This document shows positions 12,701 to 20,887 of a stretch of 32,698 nucleotides of DNA, piece by piece. The number at the start of each line of letters is the position of its first letter. Within the stretch, counting starts at the first letter, position 1. The translations under genes and the position numbers were made by a program. Under the pieces are notes generated by a model. That model was not told where the DNA came from and ran no database searches. It worked only from the letters and a program-made list of their open reading frames with translations. The stretch is from JACRJW01 sp964359095 (lineage in GTDB: Bacteria; Patescibacteriota; Patescibacteriia; UBA9934; GWF2-40-263), in assembly GCA_964359095.1 (NCBI GenBank), contig CAYHRJ010000008.1:1-32698 (forward strand), read 5' to 3'.

Positions 12701-15628
12701 ATGCCCTCCGATCTCCTCTCAAAACTCAACCCAGAACAGCAAGCAGCCGTTACCCACACAGATGGTCCGCTTATGATCGTGGCTGGAGCCGGGACAGGGA
12801 AGACGACTGTTGTCACGCATCGCATTGCGTGGCTCATCGATCAGGGTCATGCAAAGCCTGAGGAGATCCTTGCGCTAACCTTTACCGACAAGGCCGCAGG
12901 GGAAATGGAGGAACGCGTGGATCGACTGTTGCCGTATGGGTATGTTGATTTGCAGATCTCAACCTTTCATGCGTTTGCAGAAAAACTTTTGCGCGACTAT
13001 GGCGTTGAGATCGGCTTGTCGCGAGACTTTCGCTTGGTGAACGAACTTGATGCGTGGCTTCTTACCAGACAGCATTTTGATCGTTTTGAACTCGACCATT
13101 ACCGACCGCTTGGAAATCCGACTAAGTATATTCGATCGCTCCTCACGCATTTTTCTCGTGCGAAAGATGTAGGAGTTGATCCAGATCAGTATCTGTCATC
13201 GATTGAATCACGATTCGCTGACATGGATTCTGCTCAAGCAGATGAAGCTACAACTTCCGAAATCAAGCGACTCACGGAACTCGCAAACGCCTACCGAACC
13301 TATCAACAGATTTTGCTCGAGCATGATTGTTTCGATTTTGGCGACCTGATGCTCTATACATTGAAACTTCTCCGAGAACGTCCTGCTATCCGCGACATCA
13401 TCCGCAAACGTTTTACCTATGTTCTCGTGGATGAATTTCAGGACACCAACGACGCACAGTACGAGATCGTAAGAGAGATAGCGGCGCCGAAGAACAATCT
13501 CACGGTCGTGGGTGATGATGATCAGTCTGTGTACAAATTTCGTGGTGCGTCGCTCGCTAACATTCTTCGTTTTGAAACGGACTATCCAGACGCAAAGCAC
13601 GTGGTGCTCACATCGAACTATCGTTCCGCGCAAAAAATTCTCGACCATGCCTACGATTTTATTCAACACAATAATCCCAACCGTCTTGAAGTAACCTCAT
13701 CGCGATCGTTGTCAAAAAAATTGCAGGCCACAAAAAAACATGAGGCAACTGTTGAACATCTCCACGCACTCACGAGCGAGGAAGAGGTGGCAACCGTGGT
13801 ACGAAAGATTCTTGCGCTTCGTGAGGCCCAGCCTGGGATCGAGTGGAGTGATTTCGCGATTCTTGTGCGTTCCAACTCTGCTGGAACAGACTTTGCCCAA
13901 GCGCTTGAACGACACCAAATTCCGTATCAATTTCTGGCACTCTCAGGTCTTTACACAAAACCAGCCGTGCTGGACATGCTGGCGTTTTTGCGAGTAGTCG
14001 ATCACGTTTTTGATAGTCCGAGTCTGTACAGACTTTTAACATCACCTGTTGTTGGTGTAAGCGAGCGGGGAGTGATGGAACTCAATCGTCTTGCTGCGCG
14101 TAAAGGAAAATCGTTGTACGAGGCGTGCGAAATGGCGCAGAGTTTTTCCTCGCTTGACCCACAGGACTCTCACGCCATCCACGAGTTACTCCAAAAAATA
14201 TCAGAGTGGCAACGACATGCTCGCACACGCAAAGTCGGTGAGCTTCTTGTGATGATGGCAAAGGAGTCTGGATACCTTGAGTACGTCAACAGGTTGGACG
14301 AGCGGCACAAAATCGAAACGTTCAGCCATCTCCAGCAGTTGTACCAAAGACTAAAGGCCTTTGAGCGTTCAAACGAACATCCAATTCTTCACAACTTCTT
14401 GAAGGAGTTCGCGCATGAACGAGACGCTGGCGAGGAAGGATCGCTCAGTGTCGATCTTGAATCCGGCCCTGACATGGTACGTATCATGACCATTCACGCG
14501 GCCAAGGGTTTGGAGTTTCGCTATGTGTTCGTCGTGAATCTCGTGGCACAAAAATTTCCTACGCGTGCCATGAAGGACGCGATTGAGCTGCCTGAAGGAT
14601 TAGGATCTCAAACACCGACAGAGGGCGATGCACATCTTGAGGAAGAGCGTCGATTATTTTACGTGGCGATGACACGTGCCAAGGAAGGATTATTTTTCAC
14701 GTCCGCTGATGATTACGGCGGCGCTCGTAAACGCAAGATCTCACCGTTCCTCCACGAGCTTGGCTATGCTCAGCCAAAGAGTCCTGCGTCGATCATGGAG
14801 CTGATCGATTCAGATACATCCTTCCCACTACCACCTACAACCTCCCTCAAGATGCCAATCCCAAAGCAGTTCTCCTTCACACAACTTGCGGCATTCAAAA
14901 CGTGTCCGCTCCAGTATAAATTTGCGCACGTCTTCAAAGTTCCGGTCATGGGAAAGTGGACATTCTCGTTTGGCAAAACCATGCACAACACCCTTCAGCG
15001 ATTTTTTGTGCTGTGGCTTGAGCGTACCGGTGTGAAGCAGACGAGTTTGTTTGATGCGAAGGTGGAGCCTGTTGTTGGTCTTCCCGTGAGTCTTGCTGAG
15101 CTATTGGATGCCTACAAAACCTGCTGGCAGGACGACTGGTACATTGACGATCGTGAACGAGAGAAGTATCGCGAGCTTGGTGAAGCTACGCTGAAACAAC
15201 TGTGGGCACAGTACAGTGCTACGCCTCCAACACCACTCTCTGTCGAGCAAGGCTTCACCATGAAGATCGGCGACATCGCGCTCAAGGGACGCATTGATCG
15301 CATTGACGCGTTTGAGGACGGAATTGAGATTATTGACTACAAAACGGGTTCGCCGAAAACAAATCTGGAAGTTGATGACAAAGAGCAGCTTCTTCTTTAT
15401 CAACTCGCCGCCGTTCAGATTCTTGGCCTCAAACCAAAAAAACTCACCTATCACTACCTCACAGACAATTCCCGCGTCTCATTTCTCGGAACACAAAAAC
15501 AACTCGACGATCTGGAAGGATCCATGGTAGACCGCGTGCAAGGCATCCGCACATCCAACTTTGAAGCCACTCCAAGCTTTCTCTGTCAGTACTGCGACTT
15601 CAGGAACATCTGTGAGTTCCGACAGTAG
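12701..15628 (+). CDS. UvrD/PcrA-type helicase fused to a Fe-S PD-(D/E)XK nuclease
   Basis: This is a single-chain superfamily 1 helicase-nuclease of 975 residues, acting on DNA ends in repair and recombination like AddAB/RecBCD. Helicase motifs: Walker A GAGTGKT (29-35), motif II DEFQDTND, motif III VVGDDDQSVYKFRGA, motif V IMTIHAAKGLEF and motif VI LFYVAMTRAKEG. A Pro-rich linker follows at about 705-720, encoded partly by a CCACCT-like stretch. The C-terminal nuclease has GRIDRID (Asp866) and IIDYKTG (Asp879, Lys881). Four cysteines (735, 962, 965, 971; C...CxxCx5C) fit the AddB-type iron-sulfur cluster. I start at ATG 12701; an in-frame ATG at 12689 overlaps a candidate -10 box. It is a stand-alone gene. 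Confidence 0.9.
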   Translation: MPSDLLSKLNPEQQAAVTHTDGPLMIVAGAGTGKTTVVTHRIAWLIDQGHAKPEEILALTFTDKAAGEMEERVDRLLPYGYVDLQISTFHAFAEKLLRDYGVEIGLSRDFRLVNELDAWLLTRQHFDRFELDHYRPLGNPTKYIRSLLTHFSRAKDVGVDPDQYLSSIESRFADMDSAQADEATTSEIKRLTELANAYRTYQQILLEHDCFDFGDLMLYTLKLLRERPAIRDIIRKRFTYVLVDEFQDTNDAQYEIVREIAAPKNNLTVVGDDDQSVYKFRGASLANILRFETDYPDAKHVVLTSNYRSAQKILDHAYDFIQHNNPNRLEVTSSRSLSKKLQATKKHEATVEHLHALTSEEEVATVVRKILALREAQPGIEWSDFAILVRSNSAGTDFAQALERHQIPYQFLALSGLYTKPAVLDMLAFLRVVDHVFDSPSLYRLLTSPVVGVSERGVMELNRLAARKGKSLYEACEMAQSFSSLDPQDSHAIHELLQKISEWQRHARTRKVGELLVMMAKESGYLEYVNRLDERHKIETFSHLQQLYQRLKAFERSNEHPILHNFLKEFAHERDAGEEGSLSVDLESGPDMVRIMTIHAAKGLEFRYVFVVNLVAQKFPTRAMKDAIELPEGLGSQTPTEGDAHLEEERRLFYVAMTRAKEGLFFTSADDYGGARKRKISPFLHELGYAQPKSPASIMELIDSDTSFPLPPTTSLKMPIPKQFSFTQLAAFKTCPLQYKFAHVFKVPVMGKWTFSFGKTMHNTLQRFFVLWLERTGVKQTSLFDAKVEPVVGLPVSLAELLDAYKTCWQDDWYIDDREREKYRELGEATLKQLWAQYSATPPTPLSVEQGFTMKIGDIALKGRIDRIDAFEDGIEIIDYKTGSPKTNLEVDDKEQLLLYQLAAVQILGLKPKKLTYHYLTDNSRVSFLGTQKQLDDLEGSMVDRVQGIRTSNFEATPSFLCQYCDFRNICEFRQ

Positions 15629-15633
15629 CCTGA

Positions 15634-15760
15634 GGAGAGCACAGCAAAACAAGAAATTAACTTTCATGGGGGACGAGGCGAAGGAAATGACTGCAACGCA
15701 GCATTTCCTGAAACAGTGGGGTCCCCATCAAAGTTAATTTCTTGTTTTGCTGTGGTCTCC
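15634..15760 (+). repeat. Long inverted repeat forming a 127-nt hairpin
   Basis: Left arm 15634-15674 and right arm 15721-15760 are reverse complements over about 40 bp, with two mismatches and one bulged G. The core 25 bp (15640-15664) is perfect. Inside is a second hairpin: GGAAATG-A-CTGC (15683-15694), loop AAC, GCAG-CATTTCC (15698-15708). Unpaired stretches of 8 and 12 nt separate the two. It fills nearly all of the 154-nt gap between the helicase gene and the dciA-like gene. No T-run follows and no ORF lies inside. It could be a miniature inverted-repeat element, a structured RNA or an unusual 3' end. Confidence 0.8.
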
Positions 15761-15764
15761 GAAG

Positions 15765-15773
15765 TGATACAAT
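15765..15773 (+). promoter_or_regulatory. Extended -10 promoter for the dciA-like gene
   Basis: TGATACAAT (15765-15773) matches the extended -10 form TG-n-TATAAT with one change. There is no good -35 at 17 bp. The ATG at 15783 is only nine bases downstream, so the transcript would be leaderless or nearly so. Confidence 0.5.
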
Positions 15774-15782
15774 AGGACCTCT

Positions 15783-16109
15783 ATGGGCATTTCTTCTCTC
15801 CGCGACCTGCTCTCTGGTTCTCTCAAACGCGCCGGTGTGTTGCGGAGCGTTCGCGCATCGATGGTTGTGGAGGCGTGTAATCGAATGATCCCAGCGTACT
15901 TGCCGTCGTTTCGTTCACGCGATGTGCAGGCGGTCTCTTTTCAAAAGGGGATTGTGAAGCTTCGAGCAATCAATGCACCTGCGCGACATCTTATGAAGCG
16001 CCATGAAGAGGATTTACTCACAAAACTTCGCGCGGAATTTCCGCCAGCTAAAATAGAGCGCATTCAACTTGTTCTTTCTCACGAATCTGTTCGCTATGAG
16101 CTTTCGTAG
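15783..16109 (+). CDS. DUF721/DciA-like protein
   Basis: This small basic protein of 108 residues has the shape of the DUF721 family. It begins with a helical region, then has the conserved core VSFQKGIVKLRAINAPARHLM, a long helix (KRHEEDLLTKLRAEFP), and a final strand region (IERIQLVLS). DciA proteins of this family load or recruit the replicative helicase DnaB in bacteria that lack DnaC-type loaders. That role here is inferred from family, not shown. The gene overlaps the next one by 14 nt, and the two lead into mreB. Confidence 0.6.
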   Translation: MGISSLRDLLSGSLKRAGVLRSVRASMVVEACNRMIPAYLPSFRSRDVQAVSFQKGIVKLRAINAPARHLMKRHEEDLLTKLRAEFPPAKIERIQLVLSHESVRYELS

Positions 16110-16503
16110 GTATCTCATCATGATGACCTGTGCGACCCTTGCGGCTTGGAGCGCTTGGGTCGTGGTCATAAACGCGATTGATCCAACACAATCAGGTTGG
16201 CTAGGTTTTTTGCTTTTTTATTCTACGTTCAGTATTGCTCTGTTTGGCTCGCTCTCGCTTCTGGGTATTGCCATCCGCTTTTGGGCAAAGCAAGAAACAC
16301 TTCCAGTACGCATCACCCTTAAAGCTTTTCGACAGAGCCTCTTACTCACCACTTTGTTCGTCATTTCCCTTATCCTGTTTTCACAAGGTTGGTTCCGTTG
16401 GTGGACGATGCTCCTTGTCCTTTTCATTGTCGGATTCGTTGAGCTCATGTTTGTTTCAAATGAACGGACCCTTGAGCACAAAAACTATCCAAATCAAACT
16501 TGA
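16096..16503 (+). CDS. Four-helix membrane protein of unknown function
   Basis: The 135-residue protein is mostly membrane helices: about residues 6-27, 35-60, 76-96 and 99-119. A basic loop lies between helices 2 and 3 (RFWAKQETLPVRITLKAFRQ) and a short polar tail ends it. I recognise no family. I chose ATG 16096 (MSFRRYLIMM), inside the end of the dciA-like gene; a start at 16069 would deepen the overlap to 41 nt. It lies between the dciA-like gene and mreB and may be transcribed with both. The position suggests an envelope role, which is inference. Confidence 0.6.
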   Translation: MSFRRYLIMMTCATLAAWSAWVVVINAIDPTQSGWLGFLLFYSTFSIALFGSLSLLGIAIRFWAKQETLPVRITLKAFRQSLLLTTLFVISLILFSQGWFRWWTMLLVLFIVGFVELMFVSNERTLEHKNYPNQT

Positions 16504-16523
16504 TACTCAGGAAAACCTCAGGT

Positions 16524-16545
16524 AGGATGGGAGGATTAACATCCT
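16524..16545 (+). promoter_or_regulatory. Hairpin with GGAGG in its loop before mreB
   Basis: AGGATG (16524-16529) pairs with CATCCT (16540-16545). The ten-base loop GGAGGATTAA contains a perfect Shine-Dalgarno sequence. The SD is 17 nt from the mreB ATG, farther than usual. It may be a weak regulator of mreB translation or chance. Confidence 0.35.
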
Positions 16546-16551
16546 ATTTGT

Positions 16552-17604
16552 ATGTTCGGCAAATTCCTCGGACATTTTTCCAAAGATCTAGGCATCGACC
16601 TTGGCACCTCCAATACGCTTGTCTATTCAAAGGACGGCGGAATTGTAATTAACGAACCTTCTGTTGTGGCGGTAAACACGCGTACAGACCAGATTCTCTG
16701 CGTGGGAAAGGACGCAAAGGACATGCTTGGCAAGACTCCGCCACACATCTTGATTACAAAACCTTTGAGCAAAGGAGTCATATCGGATTTTGAAGTGACG
16801 GAAAAGATGTTGAAGTATTTCATTGACAAAGTGCATACGGAGTCTTTTACATTTGTACCTCGTCCGACCATTGTGATCGGCGTTCCACTAGAAACAACAG
16901 AAGTCGAACGCAAGGCCATTGAAGACGCGGCGCTTTCCGCTGGTGCGCGCAAAGTTCATATGGTTGAGAATCCAATGCTCGCAGCTCTTGGGGCGAGGCT
17001 TCCACTTTCTGAGTCTGTTGGAATGATGATTGTTGATATTGGCGGTGGAACAACCGAGATCGCGGTGATGTCGCTCGCAGGTGTTGTAACCTGGAAGTCA
17101 CTGGATATTGCGGGTGATGAGATGAACAAGAATATTATTCAGTACGCGCGAGATCATTTCAATTTGCTTTTGGGTGAACGCATCGCTGAAAGAATTAAGA
17201 TGCGGATCGGGACAGCGATCGAGCAAGAGGCTCCAATGGAAATGGAAATGCGTGGACGTGATTTACTCACCGGGCTTCCAAAGGAAATTATTGTGAACGA
17301 CACACAGATTCGAGAAGCACTTTCGCGTTCTATTCGCACGATCATCGACAACGTCAAAGCAACGCTTGAAACCACGCCACCCGAGCTCGTGGCTGATATT
17401 TACGAGCGTGGCATCGTTCTTACGGGTGGAGGAGCGCTCTTGCGTGGACTCGATGTTCTGATCTCACGGCAAGCAGCGATTCCTGCGCGTGTGGCTGAGG
17501 ATCCACTCACATGTGTCGTGCGTGGAGCCGGTATCTTATTGGAAAATCGTGAGCTTCTGCAGGACATCTCGCTTCCATCAGCAACGGAGGGAAGCATTAT
17601 TTAG
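16552..17604 (+). CDS. mreB: Rod-shape actin homologue MreB
   Basis: MreB forms membrane-bound filaments that guide the elongation wall-synthesis complex. The protein has 350 residues. Actin-type nucleotide-binding motifs are clear: phosphate 1 DLGIDLGTSNTLVY near the N-terminus, phosphate 2 IVDIGGGTTEIAVMSL, and the adenosine motif IVLTGGGALLRGLD. The MVENPMLAALGA segment is typical of MreB. The short N-terminus (MFGKFLGHF) is amphipathic and may touch the membrane. It heads mreB-mreC-mreD-mrdA; mreC starts 9 nt after its stop. Confidence 0.97.
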   Translation: MFGKFLGHFSKDLGIDLGTSNTLVYSKDGGIVINEPSVVAVNTRTDQILCVGKDAKDMLGKTPPHILITKPLSKGVISDFEVTEKMLKYFIDKVHTESFTFVPRPTIVIGVPLETTEVERKAIEDAALSAGARKVHMVENPMLAALGARLPLSESVGMMIVDIGGGTTEIAVMSLAGVVTWKSLDIAGDEMNKNIIQYARDHFNLLLGERIAERIKMRIGTAIEQEAPMEMEMRGRDLLTGLPKEIIVNDTQIREALSRSIRTIIDNVKATLETTPPELVADIYERGIVLTGGGALLRGLDVLISRQAAIPARVAEDPLTCVVRGAGILLENRELLQDISLPSATEGSII

Positions 17605-17613
17605 TCGAGGATT

Positions 17614-18390
17614 ATGAAACTCCGATCCTCTGCAAAACGCGGACGCCCATTGATGCTAAGCGTTTTTATTTTGATGTTCCTTTTGGCGCTCTATTTTTTT
17701 CAAGGACTCGTCACAGACCTTCTCTCACCTTTCATGCGATTTTTTTCTGAGGTTGGGACAGCCGCGAGCGTCGCACTGAGCACGGAACAGGATTTATTCC
17801 TACAGACCCAGGTGCAGGCGCTTGCTATTAATGCAGTGGAGTTTGATCGCCTCAAAACAGAAAATGAAACCCTTCGAGAAGAACTTGGTTTTTTAGAACG
17901 GACCGGTTTCTCTGCGATCGGCGCATCGATTCTCAGTAAGAGTCTTTCACAAACCGTTGCGCGTTTTGTCCTCGATGTTGGCGAGCATCAGGGTGTGCAG
18001 GTCGGTGATCCAGTGGTCGCCCAAAATGGTTTGTTCGTTGGAAAGATTTTTACTGTGGAGCGCAACACATCAACAGCCGTTGCCCTGACAGATCCTACTC
18101 ACACAACAGCGGTGAGTTTGATCAATGATCGTCGAACGATCGGCGTGGCGTATGGCACTGTTGGAGGTCTTCTGGAAATTCGCTTTATCCCAACAGATGA
18201 AACCATCAAAATTAATGACCTTGTGGTTACCTCAGGTCTGGAGGAGACGGTTCCAAGTGGCCTCTTGATTGGTCAAGTGATTGGCGTTGAGATCGATCAG
18301 AACACACTCTTTCAAACGGCCCTGCTTGAGCCATTGCAAGATATCCGGCATCTCGCCCATGTACTTGTCCTGATTGACGAATCCCTATGA
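17614..18390 (+). CDS. mreC: Rod-shape protein MreC
   Basis: MreC links MreB filaments to PBP2 from the outer side of the membrane. The protein has 258 residues. A basic N-terminus (KLRSSAKRGRP) is followed by one membrane helix (about 14-32), then a coiled-coil helix at about 55-90 (VEFDRLKTENETLREELGFL), then the double beta-barrel with GEHQGVQVGDPVVAQNGLFVGKI and DLVVTSGLEETVPSGLLIG, both characteristic of MreC. The stop overlaps the mreD start (ATGA). Confidence 0.93.
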   Translation: MKLRSSAKRGRPLMLSVFILMFLLALYFFQGLVTDLLSPFMRFFSEVGTAASVALSTEQDLFLQTQVQALAINAVEFDRLKTENETLREELGFLERTGFSAIGASILSKSLSQTVARFVLDVGEHQGVQVGDPVVAQNGLFVGKIFTVERNTSTAVALTDPTHTTAVSLINDRRTIGVAYGTVGGLLEIRFIPTDETIKINDLVVTSGLEETVPSGLLIGQVIGVEIDQNTLFQTALLEPLQDIRHLAHVLVLIDESL

Positions 18391-18899
18391 TTCGTCCCTT
18401 TCTCGGAATATTTTTCTTTCTTCTTCTTGCTTCCATGGAGGTTGGATTCGTCTACGCCTTGCCATTTCCCATCGATCGAACCCCCCTTGTTCTCGTTGTC
18501 TCTGTCTTCATATTTCAATCAATGGATATTCGTCCAAGCGTCTGGTGGGTTGCGGTGCATGGTCTTGTGATCGATCTTCTTCATATATCGTTTGTTTCGT
18601 TTGAATTCATATCGTACACCATCGCCTCTGTCGCGCTGATCCTGTGTTCACGTCATCTATTCTCAAATCGTTCCTTCTGGGGAATCCTCGGTACGTTCAC
18701 GATCAGTCTTCTGACCCTCACATTGGCTGAGATTTTTTTTGCTATTGTAGGAATCCTTGAGAAATCGTACGCGCTTTCGTTGCACGATCTGCTTCTGGTG
18801 CGCGCATGGAGTTGGGCATTGGGATCAATCGTCCTCTTGTTCCTCTTTCCTCTTCATGAGTTTTTTGTCCGTATGAAAATCAAGCTCTTCGCTTCCTAA
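18387..18899 (+). CDS. mreD: Rod-shape membrane protein MreD
   Basis: This is an integral membrane protein of 170 residues with five or six hydrophobic helices. It has the D-I-R-P-S..WW and GLVIDLL pattern seen in MreD between helices. It belongs to the elongasome with MreB, MreC, PBP2 and RodA. Identity rests largely on its place between mreC and mrdA, which it couples by overlap on the left and a 6-nt gap on the right. Sequence conservation in this family is always low. Confidence 0.85.
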   Translation: MIRPFLGIFFFLLLASMEVGFVYALPFPIDRTPLVLVVSVFIFQSMDIRPSVWWVAVHGLVIDLLHISFVSFEFISYTIASVALILCSRHLFSNRSFWGILGTFTISLLTLTLAEIFFAIVGILEKSYALSLHDLLLVRAWSWALGSIVLLFLFPLHEFFVRMKIKLFAS

Positions 18900-18905
18900 A
18901 CAATT

Positions 18906-20873
18906 ATGTTTTGGCATCGTCGATCTGTTCGCTCCCACGTCTTCGTCCTTCAACAGGATGACCGTTTCGGTCACAAAAATCCGGTACACGAAGATACGCC
19001 GATGGAGCAATACCTTGGGTGGAAAGGAAGCTATCTATCAACACAAGCGATGGGAAGTGTTTCATCGAGCATTCCCAAAGAGCGATTGCGGATGACCGTA
19101 CTGATGCTGGTGTCTGTTATCCTCCTTTTTGGAGGACGCTCAGCTCAGCTCCAGATTCTTGACGGAGAGGTGTATGCAGAGCAGGCCAAAGAAAACCAGT
19201 ACACGACACAAACGATCCTTCCGCCACGCGGAATGATTTTTGATCGTCATGGAGAACCACTCGCCTGGAATGAGCCAAGCTTTTTACTCACGCTCGTTGT
19301 ATCAGAATTGCCCGTGGATGAGACGGAACGTTCAAATCTTTTTCTGACGGTCGCTCAGACCACTGGCCTCCAGCGAACCGATCTGGACGTCTTGATGGCC
19401 AGCAATCTTGCAAACTCCACTGATGAGGTTCGCGTACTGGAGGACATTCCGTATGAAGCCGGAATTCGCATCGCCACGCAGATTTCTCTCTTCCCAGGTT
19501 TCCATCTAACAACAACCACCCATCGTCTGTACCACGCGTCCATTCCATCGCTTTCTCATATTCTTGGTTACACCGGTGTCATCAACACACAGGAGTATTC
19601 GTCTTTACGAGCCTCTGGATATCGTTTGATCGATGAGATTGGAAAGTCTGGTGTGGAGAAAGCTTATGAAGCTGTTTTACGAGGAACACCAGGGTCGAGG
19701 TCCTACGAGGTGAATGCGGTTGGCGATAAACTCTCGATCATTTATCAGACAGAGGCACAGGTAGCAGGAAATATGATGCTCAGTGTAGACGCGCCTTTTC
19801 AAAAATTTGCCGAGCAGCAGTTATTAGAAACGCTTTCACGCGTTCAGGCGACGCGTGGCTCGATCGTCGCCCTTGATCCACAGACAGGAGCAATACGAGC
19901 CCTAGTGAGCTGGCCAACGTTTGACAGCAATGAATTCGTTGGAGGGATTGAACAAGATCGGTATTCAGCTTTGCTTGCAGATCCAGACCAGCCACTTTTT
20001 CCACGTGCCATTGCAGGCGAATTTCCATCTGGTTCGATTTTCAAACCATTCGTTGCCTACGCCGCTCTGTCAGAAGGAATCGTATCAGAACACACGTCGT
20101 TCCTCTCCAGTGGTGGCGTTCGAATTGGCCAGTGGTTCTTTCCTGACTGGAAAGGCGGTGGACACGGAATCACAGACGCACGAAAAGCAATTGCCGAATC
20201 TGTAAACACGTATTTTTATATTGTTGGAGGTGGACTCAACGATGTCACCGGCCTTGGTGTTGAACGCATTTCTCTGTACGCAGAGCGTTTCGGATTTGGG
20301 AATACAACAGGGATTGATGTGCCAGGAGAGTCTGATGGATTCCTCCCGTCAAAGGAGTGGAAACAGGAAGTGAAGTCAGAACGCTGGTACGTCGGTGACA
20401 CGTATCACTACGCGATCGGGCAAGGGGATTTTTTGACAACACCGCTGCAAATGGCCGTGGCGATTGCAACGATTGCCAATAACGGCTTACGCATCGTTCC
20501 CTATGTGGTAGAGTCCGTCGATGGTCCAGGTGCCGCAAGCGTATCGCATGAGGCGCCCATCATGCTCGAGGAGCTCGATGAAGCTGCGCTGCAGATTGTC
20601 CGCCAGGGAATGAGGCAAACCGTTACTCAAGGGAGTGCTCGTTCACTCTTGACGCTCTCTGAGGCTGTCGCCGGCAAAACCGGAACCGCTCAAACTCCTG
20701 GTGATCGTCCGTATCATTCTTGGTTCACAGGATTTGGTCCCTATGAGGATCCAACGCTCACACTGGTCGTTCTCATTGAAGAAGGTGGCGAGAGTACGGA
20801 CGCCGCCGTGCCACTTGCGAAGGAGCTTTTTCAGTGGTGGTTTCAGTATAATGCAAATTCTAAGCCCCTCTAG
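18906..20873 (+). CDS. mrdA: Penicillin-binding protein 2 (peptidoglycan transpeptidase)
   Basis: PBP2 cross-links peptidoglycan during cell elongation. The protein has 655 residues: a cytoplasmic N-terminus of about 62, one membrane helix (63-80), the PBP dimerisation domain (LPPRGMIFDRHGEPLA, 105-120), and the transpeptidase domain. Catalytic motifs are complete: S377-I-F-K380, S432-V-N434 and K591-T-G593. The N-terminal extension is longer than the 15-20 residues of many PBP2s; a later start is possible, for example Met33 or Met49. The last codons (SKPL) and TAG stop lie in the dispersed palindrome at 20856-20878. No rodA is next to it. Confidence 0.95.
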   Translation: MFWHRRSVRSHVFVLQQDDRFGHKNPVHEDTPMEQYLGWKGSYLSTQAMGSVSSSIPKERLRMTVLMLVSVILLFGGRSAQLQILDGEVYAEQAKENQYTTQTILPPRGMIFDRHGEPLAWNEPSFLLTLVVSELPVDETERSNLFLTVAQTTGLQRTDLDVLMASNLANSTDEVRVLEDIPYEAGIRIATQISLFPGFHLTTTTHRLYHASIPSLSHILGYTGVINTQEYSSLRASGYRLIDEIGKSGVEKAYEAVLRGTPGSRSYEVNAVGDKLSIIYQTEAQVAGNMMLSVDAPFQKFAEQQLLETLSRVQATRGSIVALDPQTGAIRALVSWPTFDSNEFVGGIEQDRYSALLADPDQPLFPRAIAGEFPSGSIFKPFVAYAALSEGIVSEHTSFLSSGGVRIGQWFFPDWKGGGHGITDARKAIAESVNTYFYIVGGGLNDVTGLGVERISLYAERFGFGNTTGIDVPGESDGFLPSKEWKQEVKSERWYVGDTYHYAIGQGDFLTTPLQMAVAIATIANNGLRIVPYVVESVDGPGAASVSHEAPIMLEELDEAALQIVRQGMRQTVTQGSARSLLTLSEAVAGKTGTAQTPGDRPYHSWFTGFGPYEDPTLTLVVLIEEGGESTDAAVPLAKELFQWWFQYNANSKPL

Positions 20874-20878
20874 GGGCG
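20856..20878 (+). repeat. Dispersed palindrome, copy 2, at the end of mrdA
   Basis: This 23-bp stretch matches the reverse complement of 1861-1883 at 21 of 23 positions. Its core GCCCC-TCTA-GGGGC is a hairpin. It contains the mrdA stop codon. It lies in the 14-nt convergent gap between mrdA and the ZIP gene and may help end transcription from both sides. Confidence 0.6.
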
Positions 20879-20887
20879 TGCGTCTAG

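Noticed and set aside
15634..15760. Ordinary intrinsic terminator of the helicase-nuclease gene
   Set aside because: The stem is far longer than normal, an internal loop separates two hairpins, and no T-run follows.
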